Program-made: the position numbers and the translations under genes
Shown here: positions 23,912-32,829 of the stretch, piece after piece
Layout: each line of letters opens with the position of its first letter
Position numbering within the stretch: the first letter of the stretch is position 1
Notes under the pieces: generated by a model
Databases searched by the model: none
Seen by the model: the letters and a program-made list of their open reading frames with translations, nothing else
Told to the model about the DNA's origin: nothing
Source: Catellatospora tritici
Lineage (GTDB): Bacteria; Actinomycetota; Actinomycetes; Mycobacteriales; Micromonosporaceae
Length of the DNA: 64,000 nt
Assembly (NCBI RefSeq): GCF_019083965.1
Contig: NZ_JAHRCY010000011.1
Coordinates: 124,001-188,000, forward strand
Direction: 5' to 3'

Positions 23912-26086
23912 CTAGTCGATCTTTTCCAGGTTGAAGCTGCGGCGTAGGGAGTCGACAGCGGCCTGCTCGGTGGTCTGCCGGGCAGTGGCGGCGTCGACCA
24001 CCTCGTCGGTGGGCTCGTCGCCGGGGTCGAAGCCCTCGTATGCCCGCAGGCCGCCGGGCGGCGGTCCGTCGAACTCGGGATCGTACGGCGGCTCGTCCAG
24101 CGGCGGCCCGTCGTCGGCAGCCGAGGCCCGGCGACCGGCTGGGGCGGGTGCCTGCGAGCGACCGGTGGCGGCTGCCTGACCAGTCCTGCCCGCCGGGGCC
24201 GCGGTGCGGCGCGGGGCAGCCGGTGCGGCGGCGGGCCGCTCGGCCGGGGCGCTGACCGGAGCGGCGGCGGCCGGGGCCGTTCCGCCGACCGGGGCGGTGG
24301 CGGGCCAGTCGTCGCCGCCGGTGGCCGGGACGGGTGCGGTGCGAGCCGGGGCGGTGCGGGCCGGAGCGGCGGTCATCGGCGCGCCGACGGTGCGGCCGGG
24401 TGCGGCACCGCGCTGGTCTCCGCCGACCTCGCAGCGCAGCTGCCAGGTGCCGCCGAGCACCTGGTGCACCGCCTCCAGCAGCGGACCGGGGTCGTTCTCC
24501 ACCCCGGTCGCGTGGATCTTGTGCTTGAACAGCAGCACCAGCGTGCTGCCGTCGATGTCGCGCACGACCGCCTCCCGGGCGAAGGCCGCCGCCTTCTTGC
24601 TGCTGCGGCCGACCGTACGCACGATCTCCTCCCACGAGCGGCGCACATCGGCCGCGCTGCCCGCGCCGCCCCCCGCCGGGGCGTGGGCAACGGGCGCGGC
24701 GCTGACCGGGACTGCGCTCACCGGCGCGGCGCTGGCCGGGACCGCGCTGACCGGAGCCGCGGCGGGTGCTGTGGGCGCGGCGGCCTGGGGGGCGCGCGGC
24801 GCGGGCTCGGCAACCGGCTCGCGGGCCGCCGCGGCGCGGGCCGGAGCGGTTTGGGCCGGAGCGGTTTGGGCCGGGGTGGTTTGGGCCGGGGTGGGCTCGG
24901 GGCGGCTGTACTCGACGGCCCGGGGCGCGACGGCGCCGGACTCCAGCCGCTCCAGGCGCTGCAGCAGGGCGGCGGCCGAGTCGTCGACGGCGGGCAGCAG
25001 CATGCGCGCGGTGATCAGCTCCAGCAGCAGCCGGGGTGAGGTGGCCCCGCGCATCTCGACCAGGCCGTTGGCCACGATGTCGGCGCAGCGGGACAGCGTC
25101 GCCGGGCCGAGCTGCCCGGCCTGGGCGCGCATCCGGGTCAGCTGCTCCTCGGGCACGTCCACCAGTCCGCTGCCCGTGGCCTCGGGGACCTGGCGCAGGA
25201 TGATCAGGTCACGGAGGCGCTCCAGCAGGTCACCGGCGAAGCGGCGTGAGTCGTGCCCGGCCTCGGCGACCCGGTCGATGGTCGCGAACGCGGCGGCACC
25301 GTCCCCGGCCACCAGCGCGTCGAGCATCTCGTCGATGAGGGTGGCGTCGGTGACCCCGAGCAGGGCCACCGCGCGGGCGTACGTCACGCCCTCCGGCCCG
25401 GAACCGGCGATCAGCTGGTCGAGCACGGACAGCGAGTCTCGCGCGGAACCGCCGCCTGCGCGCACCACCAGCGGCAGCACCTGCGGCTCGACCGTGACGC
25501 CCTCCGACCCGCACAGCTGCTCCAGGTACGGCCGGAGCACGCCCGGCGGGATGAGCCGGAACGGGTAGTGGTGGGTCCGGGACCGGATGGTGCCGAGCAC
25601 CTTCTCCGGTTCGGTGGTGGCGAAGACGAACTTGACGTAGTCCGGGGGCTCCTCGACGAGTTTGAGCAGCGCGTTGAAGCCCGCCGACGAGACCATGTGC
25701 GCCTCGTCGATGATGTAGATCTTGTAGCGGCTCACCGCGGGCGCGAAGAACGCGCGTTCGCGCAGCTCACGGGCGTCGTCCACGCCACCGTGGCTGGCCG
25801 CGTCGATCTCGATGACGTCGATCGAGCCGGGGCCGTCGGGCGCCAGGGCGCGGCACGAGTCGCACTCGCCGCACGGGTCCGGGGTCGGGCCCTTGGCGCA
25901 GTTCAGCGACCTGGCCAGGATGCGCGCGCTGGAGGTCTTGCCGCAGCCGCGCGGCCCGGAGAACAGGTACGCGTGATTGAGCCGCCCGCTCTTCAGGGCC
26001 TGGATCAGCGGCTCGGTGACGTGATCCTGCCCGATCACCTCGGCGAAGGTGCGGGGGCGGTACTTGCGGTACAGCGCCAGCGCCAC
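23912..26086 (-). CDS. dnaX: DNA polymerase III subunits gamma and tau
   Basis: This 724-aa clamp-loader subunit loads the beta clamp. The GTG start at 26086 (MALALYRKYRPRTFAEVIGQ) has GGAGGAG upstream. AAA+ motifs: Walker A GPRGCGKTS, a four-Cys zinc module (NCAKGPTPDPCGECDSC), Walker B IYIIDEAHM, sensor 1 FVFATTEPEKV, and SRTHHYPF. Domain III follows to about residue 370. The remainder is a long Ala/Pro-rich linker with PAQTAPAQTAPA-type repeats, a conserved small domain (VRRSWEEIVRTVGRSSKKAAAFARE), and a second low-complexity tail ending in SLRRSFNLEKID. It lies apart from ybaB-recR. No slippery A-run was noticed, so a frameshifted gamma form is not predicted. Confidence 0.97.
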   Translation of the reverse strand: MALALYRKYRPRTFAEVIGQDHVTEPLIQALKSGRLNHAYLFSGPRGCGKTSSARILARSLNCAKGPTPDPCGECDSCRALAPDGPGSIDVIEIDAASHGGVDDARELRERAFFAPAVSRYKIYIIDEAHMVSSAGFNALLKLVEEPPDYVKFVFATTEPEKVLGTIRSRTHHYPFRLIPPGVLRPYLEQLCGSEGVTVEPQVLPLVVRAGGGSARDSLSVLDQLIAGSGPEGVTYARAVALLGVTDATLIDEMLDALVAGDGAAAFATIDRVAEAGHDSRRFAGDLLERLRDLIILRQVPEATGSGLVDVPEEQLTRMRAQAGQLGPATLSRCADIVANGLVEMRGATSPRLLLELITARMLLPAVDDSAAALLQRLERLESGAVAPRAVEYSRPEPTPAQTTPAQTAPAQTAPARAAAAREPVAEPAPRAPQAAAPTAPAAAPVSAVPASAAPVSAVPVSAAPVAHAPAGGGAGSAADVRRSWEEIVRTVGRSSKKAAAFAREAVVRDIDGSTLVLLFKHKIHATGVENDPGPLLEAVHQVLGGTWQLRCEVGGDQRGAAPGRTVGAPMTAAPARTAPARTAPVPATGGDDWPATAPVGGTAPAAAAPVSAPAERPAAAPAAPRRTAAPAGRTGQAAATGRSQAPAPAGRRASAADDGPPLDEPPYDPEFDGPPPGGLRAYEGFDPGDEPTDEVVDAATARQTTEQAAVDSLRRSFNLEKID

Positions 26087-26239
26087 GGCTCCTCCATGTC
26101 CTCGGCCCGCTTCGGGGCCATCCTGGCACGTCAGGTTTCATCCGAACGTCGCACGCCACCGTACCCCGCGGGGCTGACCATCAGCTCGCGCAGTCACTAC
26201 GATCCCGCAGGCAACACTCTCGGGGAGGAAGGCACCACC

Positions 26240-27337
26240 ATGCGACTGCGGACGATCGGCGCGCTCCTGGGCGCCCTGCTGCTGGGCGCGCTCGCCCCGG
26301 CGGCGGCGAGCGGCGCGGGCGCGCTCACCCTCTCCGCCATGCGCGGCACGGTCGAGATCAACGAGTACGAGGTGTCCGTGGTCGGCATCGTCGCCGACAA
26401 CCACACCGGCGCCGCCATCCGCGACGCCGCGGTCGTGGTGGACGCCTCGCAGGTGTCGAGCAGCGTCGAGGTCATGCACATGCTGCAGGACTGCGCCCGT
26501 GCCGGAAAGGTGTTCACCTGCCGGACCAGCGTCGCGGCCGGGGATTTCGCCCAGTTCCAGCTCGTCGTGCAGGCGCACCAGGGTGCCGGTAAGGGACCTG
26601 CGGGCCAGGTGACCGTGACGGCTCCGGGCTCGACCCCGATCAAGGTCGGCCTGCAGGTGATCCGGCCCCAGTTGGCCGACATCCAGACGACCTCGGACCG
26701 GCAGGTGGGCTCGGTCGGCCAGACCGTGCCGGTCACCATCGTCGTGCACAACGCGGGCCCGGACTCCTCCTACCGCCCCACGGTCTTCGTCTATGAGGCC
26801 GACGGACTGGATTTCCAGGGATTCGCCGCCTGCCCCGGGACGCTGGAGGAAGGCGGTTGCATGCTGCCGACGCTGACGGCGGGCAAGTCGCTGGCAGTCG
26901 TCGCCAAAATCAAGATCACGGGCAAGGATCCCAGCGGGACGTACGGGGTGCGGACCTCGACCGCCGACCCGAACACGGCCAACGCGGGCCTGCTGGACGT
27001 CTGCGTGCGCGGCGGCTACTGCACCAACGGCCGTCGCTACGGCGTGCAGGCCGCCCCGAGTGGTGGTGCCGCCTCGCCGAAGCCGCAGGCCACCGCCACC
27101 GCCACCACCAGCGCCGCACCCGCCCCCGCCGAACCGGGCACCCCCTCGGGGACAGGCACTGGTGCCGCCCCGGCCGCGTCGGAGCACGCGGTGGCCGCTC
27201 CGGACCTCGAGCCGATGGCGGTGCGGGGTCCGGCCGAAGGGCTGCCCGCGATGCTGGCGTTCGGGTTGGTGTTCACGGTGGTGGTGGTCGCGTCGGTGCA
27301 GGTGGCGCGCACCTTCCGGCCTGGTCGGGACCGCTGA
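26240..27337 (+). CDS. Exported wall/membrane-anchored protein with DUF11-like beta domains
   Basis: A 365-aa protein from ATG 26240 with GGGAGGAAG upstream. There is a signal peptide of about 28 residues (MRLRTIGALLGALLLGALAPAAASGA). Two immunoglobulin-like beta domains follow; the second has the DUF11-like VGQTVPVTIVVHNAGPDSSYRPTVFVYEADGLDFQG. Cysteine pairs are present (DCARAGKVFTC; ACPGTLEEGGC; CVRGGYC). A Pro/Ala/Thr-rich stalk leads to one TM helix (AMLAFGLVFTVVVVASVQVA) and a short basic tail, so the protein is a type I membrane protein with an outward domain. The gene at 29194 has the same architecture and is probably a distant paralogue. Function is unknown; adhesion or scaffold roles are possible. 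Confidence 0.75.
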   Translation: MRLRTIGALLGALLLGALAPAAASGAGALTLSAMRGTVEINEYEVSVVGIVADNHTGAAIRDAAVVVDASQVSSSVEVMHMLQDCARAGKVFTCRTSVAAGDFAQFQLVVQAHQGAGKGPAGQVTVTAPGSTPIKVGLQVIRPQLADIQTTSDRQVGSVGQTVPVTIVVHNAGPDSSYRPTVFVYEADGLDFQGFAACPGTLEEGGCMLPTLTAGKSLAVVAKIKITGKDPSGTYGVRTSTADPNTANAGLLDVCVRGGYCTNGRRYGVQAAPSGGAASPKPQATATATTSAAPAPAEPGTPSGTGTGAAPAASEHAVAAPDLEPMAVRGPAEGLPAMLAFGLVFTVVVVASVQVARTFRPGRDR

Positions 27338-27408
27338 GGGACAACGGTTCGATATCACCTCCGCTACCGGAGGTAGCGCACTCCATCGACGGCCGTTATG
27401 GTCGCGTC

Positions 27409-29076
27409 ATGCGTACGCCCCGGCGCCGGGTCTGGTCGATCTTCCTCGTGCTCGCGACGCTGCTCGCGACGAGCTGCACCGATGACAACAGCAACCCGCT
27501 GCCCCCGCCGGGCGTGGCGGGGCTGCCCACCTTCAGCACCAAGGACACGCTGGTGTTCGGGGTGGGGCAGGCGCAGTCGCTCGACCCGGCGCTGGCGCCC
27601 GACGCCGAGTCGCTGCGGGTGGCCCGGCAGGTGCTGGAGACGCTGGTGCAGATCCAGCCGGGCACGGCCCGGGTCATGCCCGGCCTGGCCGAGAGCTTCA
27701 CCGCCGACCCCACCGGCACGGTGTGGACGTTCCTGCTCAAGCGGGGGGTGAAGTTCCACGATGGCACCGACTTCGACGCCGCCGCGGTCTGCGCCAACTT
27801 CGACCGCTGGTACCACTTCACCGGGCTGCTGCAGAACGCCGACGTCTCGGCGTACTGGCAGCTGGTGTTCGGGGGGTTCGCCCAGAACAGGTCGAGCCGC
27901 CTGCCCGCGAGCCTGTTCAAGTCGTGCACGGCGACCGACGCCAACACGGCGGTGCTGACGCTGACCAAGGCGAGCAGCAGGTTCCCGGCCGCGCTGGCGG
28001 TGCCCGCGTTCGCCATCTCCAGCCCGGCGGCGCTGCAGAAGTACCAGGCGGACAACTTCAAGGGCGGCACCGGCTACCCGGCATACGCCGAGCACCCGGT
28101 CGGCACGGGGCCGTATCGGCTGGTGTCGTGGGACCGGAAGGCGCGCCGGATCACCATGGAGGCCTTCGAGGGCTACCACGGGACCAAGGCGAAGATCAAG
28201 AACCTGGTCTTCCAGGCGATCGAGGCCAACCAGCGCAAGCAGGCGCTGCTCGACGGCTCGGTGCAGGGCTACGACCTGGTCAACCCGGCGGATATGAAGG
28301 AGCTGGGGGAGAAGGGGTACAAGCTGCTGCCGCGGCCGCCGTACAACGTGCTCTACCTGGGCATCAACCAGGCGGGCAACCCGGCGCTGGCCAAGCCCGA
28401 AGTGCGGCAGGCGATCGCGTACGCGGTGAACCGGCAGCGCATCGTGGACGAGGTGTTCCCGCCCGGGGCGAAGGTGGCGCTGAACTTCCAGCCCGACAGC
28501 GCCGCCGGGTTCAACCCCGACGTCAACGACTACAAGGCCAACCCGCAGCAGGCGAAGGTGCTGCTGGAGCGGGCGGGCTACCCGAACGGGCTGACCCTGC
28601 GGCTGCACTACCCGACCAACATCTACCGCGACTACCTGCCGGACCCGAAGAAGATCGTGGAGCTGATCACCGAGGACCTGAAGGCGGTCGGCATCACGGT
28701 GCAGCCGACGGCGCTGCCGTGGAACCCGGCCTACCTGAACACGGTGACCAAGGGCAGCGCGCACGACCTGCACCTGTTCGGCTGGGAGGGCGACATCGGG
28801 GACGCGTACACGTTCCTGGGCAGCCTGTTCGACAAGCGTTCGGCCGAGTTCGGGTTCACCGACGCCGACCTGTTCGGGGCGCTCAAGGAGGCTGACGGGG
28901 CGAGCTGGCTGCGCCGACCCGACCTGTACCGGGCGCTCAACGCCAGCCTGATGCAGAAGCTGCCCGCGGTGCCGCTGGTGCACGGCCCGACCACCTTGGT
29001 CACCGTGCAGGACCTGGTGGGCATCGTGCCCAGCCCGCTGACCGACGAGCACTACGCGGAGGCGCTCTTCCTCTGA
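27409..29076 (+). CDS. Orphan peptide-binding lipoprotein (SBP family 5)
   Basis: A 555-aa ABC substrate-binding lipoprotein from ATG 27409. The signal peptide ends in LATSC, acylated Cys 23. Family-5 signatures: TLVFGVGQAQSLDPALAPDAES, MPGLAESFTADPTGTVWTFLLKRGVKFHDGTDFDAAAV, HPVGTGPYRLVSWDRKARRITMEAFEGYHG, and PEVRQAIAYAVNRQRIVDEVF. The usual permease and ATPase genes are absent nearby, so it must share a transporter, perhaps the Opp system at 16.3-22.3 kb, or serve another role such as signalling. It is only distantly similar to the SBP at 17350. It lies between two genes for exported beta-domain proteins on the same strand. Confidence 0.9.
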   Translation: MRTPRRRVWSIFLVLATLLATSCTDDNSNPLPPPGVAGLPTFSTKDTLVFGVGQAQSLDPALAPDAESLRVARQVLETLVQIQPGTARVMPGLAESFTADPTGTVWTFLLKRGVKFHDGTDFDAAAVCANFDRWYHFTGLLQNADVSAYWQLVFGGFAQNRSSRLPASLFKSCTATDANTAVLTLTKASSRFPAALAVPAFAISSPAALQKYQADNFKGGTGYPAYAEHPVGTGPYRLVSWDRKARRITMEAFEGYHGTKAKIKNLVFQAIEANQRKQALLDGSVQGYDLVNPADMKELGEKGYKLLPRPPYNVLYLGINQAGNPALAKPEVRQAIAYAVNRQRIVDEVFPPGAKVALNFQPDSAAGFNPDVNDYKANPQQAKVLLERAGYPNGLTLRLHYPTNIYRDYLPDPKKIVELITEDLKAVGITVQPTALPWNPAYLNTVTKGSAHDLHLFGWEGDIGDAYTFLGSLFDKRSAEFGFTDADLFGALKEADGASWLRRPDLYRALNASLMQKLPAVPLVHGPTTLVTVQDLVGIVPSPLTDEHYAEALFL

Positions 29077-29193
29077 AGCGAGCCGTCGAGCCTGTGCCAG
29101 GTACGGCGCGCCCGCGTGTCAGGGCAATCGGACTTTTATGGACATAAGGTAGCCTGCCAGCTTGCCACGTTCCGTGCTCGTTGGGGGTCCGCG

Positions 29194-30282
29194 ATGCTCC
29201 GCGCACTGAGTCCAGTCCTGTTGGGAACCACGTTCGTGCTGGCCGGAGCCGGTGCGCTGCCCGCCGCCGCCGCTGACAGCAGCCTGGCCGTCACGGTCCC
29301 CGACAAGGCGGTGGCCAACGAGATGGGCGGCACCGAGCTGCTGGTGAAGCTGGACAACAGCGGCGAGCAGGACCTGAGCAAGGTCACGCTCAAGGTGCGC
29401 CTGGGCGGCGCGCTGTCGGGCCGGGTGGAGCTGGTCGGCGCCGACTGGTGCAACAAGGACAAGACCTCGGCCACCTGCTCGGTCGACCGGATCACCCCGG
29501 GCAGCGGCATCACCGCGCGGATCTCGCTGCGCGCCCGCAAGAACGCCCCGCTCGGGGCGGCGGGCAACGTCACCGTCACCGCGCACGCCGCGACGGGCAC
29601 CGCGCCGATCACCACCGTGCCGATCGAGGTCACGTCACCGCCGTACACGGACATCTCCGCGACGGCCGCCAGCGCCCCTACCTACCTGCGCGTCGGCGAG
29701 ACCGGCGCGTTCACGGTCACCTACCGCAACTCCGGGCCCGTGCCCGGCGTGCTGCGCATCGGCAAGCCCGGCGGGACCGGCTTCGCCGATCCGAGCTGGA
29801 CGGACTGCCCGCTGCCCGACGGCGACGGCTGCCTGATCGAGGCCCTGGCGCCCGGCGGCACCCGCAAGGTCACCTTCACCGAGAAGCTGACCAGCGCACA
29901 CCCCGGCGAGCCGCACGTGGCGATGACCGTGGACGGCGCGTACGACCGCCTCGTCACCGACAACTACGCCAGCTTCGCGATCTGCGTCCACGAGACCGGC
30001 GACTGCACCCGGTCCGTGCCCGGACACCACCCGTCGGCCTCGCCGTCGCCCGCCCACCACCCGTCGGCCAAGCCCAGCCCGGTCGACGCGCCCGTCGCCC
30101 AGGCCGAGGCGGAACCGCTGGCGGCGGCGCAGCCGGACCGGGTGGTGCTGGCCAAGGCCGAGCCGGAGTACGACGAGGCCGAGGAGGTGCTCGGCATCGG
30201 CACGTACGCGGTGATCGGTTTTCTGATCCTGGTGGCCTCGATGATGCTCGCCTGGCACCACCGCCGCCGCCACCACCGCTGA
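29194..30282 (+). CDS. Exported membrane-anchored protein with Ig-like beta domains
   Basis: A 362-aa protein from ATG 29194 (MLRALSPVLLGTTFVLAGAGALPAAAA), preferred over an upstream start because it puts the signal peptide first. Two beta domains follow (TELLVKLDNSGEQDLSKVTLKVRLGG; VGETGAFTVTYRNSGPVPGVLRIGKPGG) with paired cysteines (WCNKDKTSATC; DCPLPDGDGC; CVHETGDC). Then come a His/Pro/Ser-rich stalk (HHPSASPSPAHHPSAKPSP), a TM helix (TYAVIGFLILVASMMLAW) and a His/Arg-rich tail (HHRRRHHR). The histidine-rich segments might bind metal. Same plan as the protein at 26240. Function unknown. Confidence 0.75.
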   Translation: MLRALSPVLLGTTFVLAGAGALPAAAADSSLAVTVPDKAVANEMGGTELLVKLDNSGEQDLSKVTLKVRLGGALSGRVELVGADWCNKDKTSATCSVDRITPGSGITARISLRARKNAPLGAAGNVTVTAHAATGTAPITTVPIEVTSPPYTDISATAASAPTYLRVGETGAFTVTYRNSGPVPGVLRIGKPGGTGFADPSWTDCPLPDGDGCLIEALAPGGTRKVTFTEKLTSAHPGEPHVAMTVDGAYDRLVTDNYASFAICVHETGDCTRSVPGHHPSASPSPAHHPSAKPSPVDAPVAQAEAEPLAAAQPDRVVLAKAEPEYDEAEEVLGIGTYAVIGFLILVASMMLAWHHRRRHHR

Positions 30283-30290
30283 GTCGCGAC

Positions 30291-30331
30291 ACGACGAAGG
30301 CCGCCCGGGTGCACCGGGCGGCCTTCGTCGT
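30291..30331. terminator. Bidirectional terminator
   Basis: An 18-bp perfect stem (ACGACGAAGGCCGCCCGG with its complement at 30314-30331) and a 5-nt loop lie between convergent genes ending at 30282 and 30336. Confidence 0.85.
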
Positions 30332-30335
30332 TCTG

Positions 30336-30581
30336 TCAGCCCTCGGGGCGGTTGAGGATCCCGACCGCCTGCGCGTGCAGCGCGGCCACGGGATCGGTGA
30401 CCGGCACGGTCGCTCCGGTCACCGTGTACCACTCACCCGCGCCCAGGTACTGCACCTTCAGCCGGGCCAGCCCGTCGGCGCCCAGCTCGCTGGCGAGGGT
30501 CAGCTCGCCGGTGACCACGCCCACCTCATCGGTCATGACTCCGCCCGGACCGGCGACGATGTTCGTGGTCAAGGTGCTCAT
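30336..30581 (-). CDS. 81-aa protein coupled to the HNH nuclease gene
   Basis: Starts at ATG 30581, inside the ATGA overlap with the upstream HNH gene; a frame extending to 30665 is just the overlap in another frame. The sequence MSTLTTNIVAGPGG...GELTLASELGADGLARLKVQYLGAGEWYTVTG... shows no signal peptide, no TM helix and no Cys. The alternating pattern suggests a small beta-rich fold. I do not recognise the family. Tight coupling to an exported nuclease raises the idea of a protective or accessory protein, but nothing in the sequence proves that. Confidence 0.6.
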   Translation of the reverse strand: MSTLTTNIVAGPGGVMTDEVGVVTGELTLASELGADGLARLKVQYLGAGEWYTVTGATVPVTDPVAALHAQAVGILNRPEG

Positions 30582-31252
30582 ACGCAGGACTCCAGCATGT
30601 CGCTCAGTGCGGCCTTCTCGGCCGAGGTCACGGTGAGCTTCCAGTACGTCTTCACCGTGATCCAATCAACGGCGTAGGTGCACCAGAAGTCGCGCGACGG
30701 CGGCTTCCACGTCGACGGGTCCTGGTCACCCTTGGACCGGTTGCTGCTGGCCGAGACCGCGAACAGCTGCGGCCGGGTCAGGTCGTTGGCGAAGTCGGAG
30801 CGCTTGTCGTCGGTCCACGAGTCGGCCCCGGAACGCCACGCCGCCGCCAGCGGCACCATGTGGTCGATGTCGACCTTCAGCGGGTCGGTGGTGTCGGCGC
30901 CGTCGTAGACGCTGTGCCAGCTGCCGCCGGTGACGTTGCAGCCGTCCAGTTTGATGTTCTTGCCGTCGCGGGCCAGCACGGTGTCGCGGACGTCGCAGTT
31001 GCTGCCCGCCTTCTTCCAGTGCGGGAACCGGTCGCGGCTGTAGCCGGTCATCGGCCGGGCCTCGGCGACCTTGAGGGTCTTCAGCGAGGCCGCCGCGGTG
31101 GTGCCGTCACCGGCGGCCGCGGGCGGCCGGGCGCCGTCTTTGCTGCCCGACGAGCCCGTGTTGCCCGCCTCGGGGTCGCAGGCGGCGGTGAACAGCACGG
31201 CGGTCAAGAGTAGGGAGATACCGGTCCATCTGAGAGGTTTGGGGGAACGCAC
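30578..31252 (-). CDS. HNH-family (DUF1524-like) nuclease lipoprotein
   Basis: A 224-aa protein from GTG 31252. Signal peptide MRSPKPLRWTGISLLLTAVLFTAAC; the lipobox FTAAC acylates Cys 25. The mature part has DIDHMVPLAAAWRSGADSW, with the D-x-D-H of a beta-beta-alpha metal nuclease, then LTRPQLFAVSASSNRSKGDQDPSTWKP, which supplies the conserved Asn and downstream residues. YAVDWITVKTYWKLTVTSAEK closes the domain. This matches the secreted GmrSD-C/DUF1524-like nucleases common in actinobacteria, thought to degrade external DNA for nutrition or defence. Two cysteine pairs (NCDVRD...GCNV; FWCTY...SCV) could stabilise it. The stop overlaps the next ATG by 4 bp. The upstream ribosome site is weak. 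Confidence 0.85.
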   Translation of the reverse strand: MRSPKPLRWTGISLLLTAVLFTAACDPEAGNTGSSGSKDGARPPAAAGDGTTAAASLKTLKVAEARPMTGYSRDRFPHWKKAGSNCDVRDTVLARDGKNIKLDGCNVTGGSWHSVYDGADTTDPLKVDIDHMVPLAAAWRSGADSWTDDKRSDFANDLTRPQLFAVSASSNRSKGDQDPSTWKPPSRDFWCTYAVDWITVKTYWKLTVTSAEKAALSDMLESCV

Positions 31253-31350
31253 GTGCTAACCCTACGGCTGATCCGTGCGGTCGCAACTACACGGAAGACG
31301 TCTACGCAGGTGTCCGGTTTCAGCGTGCGTTCGGCGCGACGGCGACGAGA

Positions 31351-32826
31351 ATGGGCCGGGTGGACGGTGCCGGACTGACGTTGCGCAGCCGCGCGGGCAA
31401 GGGCACGCTGGCCGCGGCGGTGCTCGCCTCCGGTATGGCGTTTCTCGACTCGACCGTCGTCAACGTCGCGCTGCCGTCGCTCGGCCGCGACCTCGGGGCC
31501 ACCCTGGCGCAGCTGCAGTGGGTGGTCAGCGGATACACGCTGACGCTGGCGGCGTTCGTGCTGCTCGGCGGGGCGCTGGGTGACCACTGGGGACGGCGGC
31601 GGATGTTCGTCGTCGGCGTCGTCTGGTTCACCGTGGCCTCGGTGGCCTGCGGCTTCGCCCCCAACGTCGAACTGCTGATCGTGGCCCGGATCGTGCAGGG
31701 CGTCGGGGCCGCGCTGCTCACCCCCGGCTCGCTGGCGCTGCTGCAGGCGTCGTTCACCAAGGACGACCGGGCCCGCGCGATCGGGGCGTGGTCCGGCCTG
31801 GCCGGGGTCACCACCGCGCTCGGGCCGTTCGTCGGCGGCGTGCTCATCGACCAGGCGTCGTGGCGCTGGATCTTCCTGATCAACGTGCCGTTGGCGGCGG
31901 TGGCGGTGCTGCTCGCGCACCGCTACGTGCCCGAGAGTCGGTCGCCCGAGGTCGACCATCACTTCGACCTCGCCGGGGGCCTGCTCGGGGCGCTGGGCCT
32001 GGCCGGGCTGACCTACGCGCTGATCGCCTGGCCGGAGCAGGGGTTCGCCTCGGTCGCGGTGCTCGGTGGGCTGGTCGTGGCGGTGCTCGGGGCGGTGTCG
32101 TTCCTGCTGCGCGAGCGTCACTGCGGGCCGCGCGCGATGCTGCCGCTCCAGCTGTTCGACTCGCGCGCCTTCTCGGTGCTGAACCTCTACACCCTGCTGG
32201 TGTACGGCGCGTTCGGCGGCTTCCTGTTCCTGCTGGTCATCTTCCTGCAGAACGTCGTCGGGTACGACGCGCTGCAGGCGGGCCTGTCCACCCTGCCGAT
32301 GACGCTGCTGATGTTCGCCTTCGCCGAGCGCTCCGGCGCCCTGGCCACGAAGATCGGGCCGAAGCTGCAGCTCACCACCGGTCCGATCTGTTGCGCGATC
32401 GGCATCCTGCTGCTGCGTGAGGTCGGTCCGGGCACCGACTACTGGACCGGAATCCTGCCCGGAGTGCTGGCCTTCGGCGTCGGACTGACCCTGTTCGTCG
32501 CCCCACTGACCGCGGCGGTGCTGGCCGCGGTCGCGGTGCGCCACGCCGGGGTGGCCAGCGGCGTCAACAACGCCGCCGCGCGGGCCGGATCGCTGCTGGC
32601 CGTGGCGGTGCTGCCGCTGCTGGTCGGGCTCACCGGCGACCAGTACGAGCAGGCGGGGCCGATGACCGCCGGCTATCGGCAGGCCGCGCTGTGGGCGGCC
32701 GGGGTGCTGGTCGTCGCGGCGGGGCTGGCCCTGTTCGTCTGCCCGCACGTGCCGCTGAGCCGTGCCGAGGTGCGCAGACAGAAAGAGGAGCACCTGCCCG
32801 AGTTCGGCAGGTGCCCCTCCGCGTGA
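31351..32826 (+). CDS. MFS drug-exporter, DHA2 (EmrB/QacA) family, 14 TM
   Basis: A 491-aa multidrug/proton antiporter. Motif D1 appears in MAFLDSTVVNVALPSLGRDLGATLAQLQWVVSGYTL; motif A is GALGDHWGRRRMFVVG; motif B is RIVQGVGAALLTPGSLALL; motif C is GPFVGGVLIDQASWRWIFLINVPL. All are diagnostic of 14-TM DHA2 exporters. The predicted helix count agrees. ATG 31351 has only a weak purine site upstream. No regulator gene is adjacent; the divergent neighbour is the HNH lipoprotein. The last codons fold into the hairpin that also terminates leuA from the other side. Substrate unknown. Confidence 0.93.
   Translation: MGRVDGAGLTLRSRAGKGTLAAAVLASGMAFLDSTVVNVALPSLGRDLGATLAQLQWVVSGYTLTLAAFVLLGGALGDHWGRRRMFVVGVVWFTVASVACGFAPNVELLIVARIVQGVGAALLTPGSLALLQASFTKDDRARAIGAWSGLAGVTTALGPFVGGVLIDQASWRWIFLINVPLAAVAVLLAHRYVPESRSPEVDHHFDLAGGLLGALGLAGLTYALIAWPEQGFASVAVLGGLVVAVLGAVSFLLRERHCGPRAMLPLQLFDSRAFSVLNLYTLLVYGAFGGFLFLLVIFLQNVVGYDALQAGLSTLPMTLLMFAFAERSGALATKIGPKLQLTTGPICCAIGILLLREVGPGTDYWTGILPGVLAFGVGLTLFVAPLTAAVLAAVAVRHAGVASGVNNAAARAGSLLAVAVLPLLVGLTGDQYEQAGPMTAGYRQAALWAAGVLVVAAGLALFVCPHVPLSRAEVRRQKEEHLPEFGRCPSA
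32790..32814. terminator. Hairpin overlapping the 3' end of the MFS gene
   Basis: GCACCTGCC/GGCAGGTGC form a 9-bp stem, extended outward by GAGG/CCTC with one mismatch. It lies inside the last codons of the exporter gene and 16 nt beyond the leuA stop, so it most likely terminates leuA. Confidence 0.6.
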
Positions 32827-32829
32827 TCG

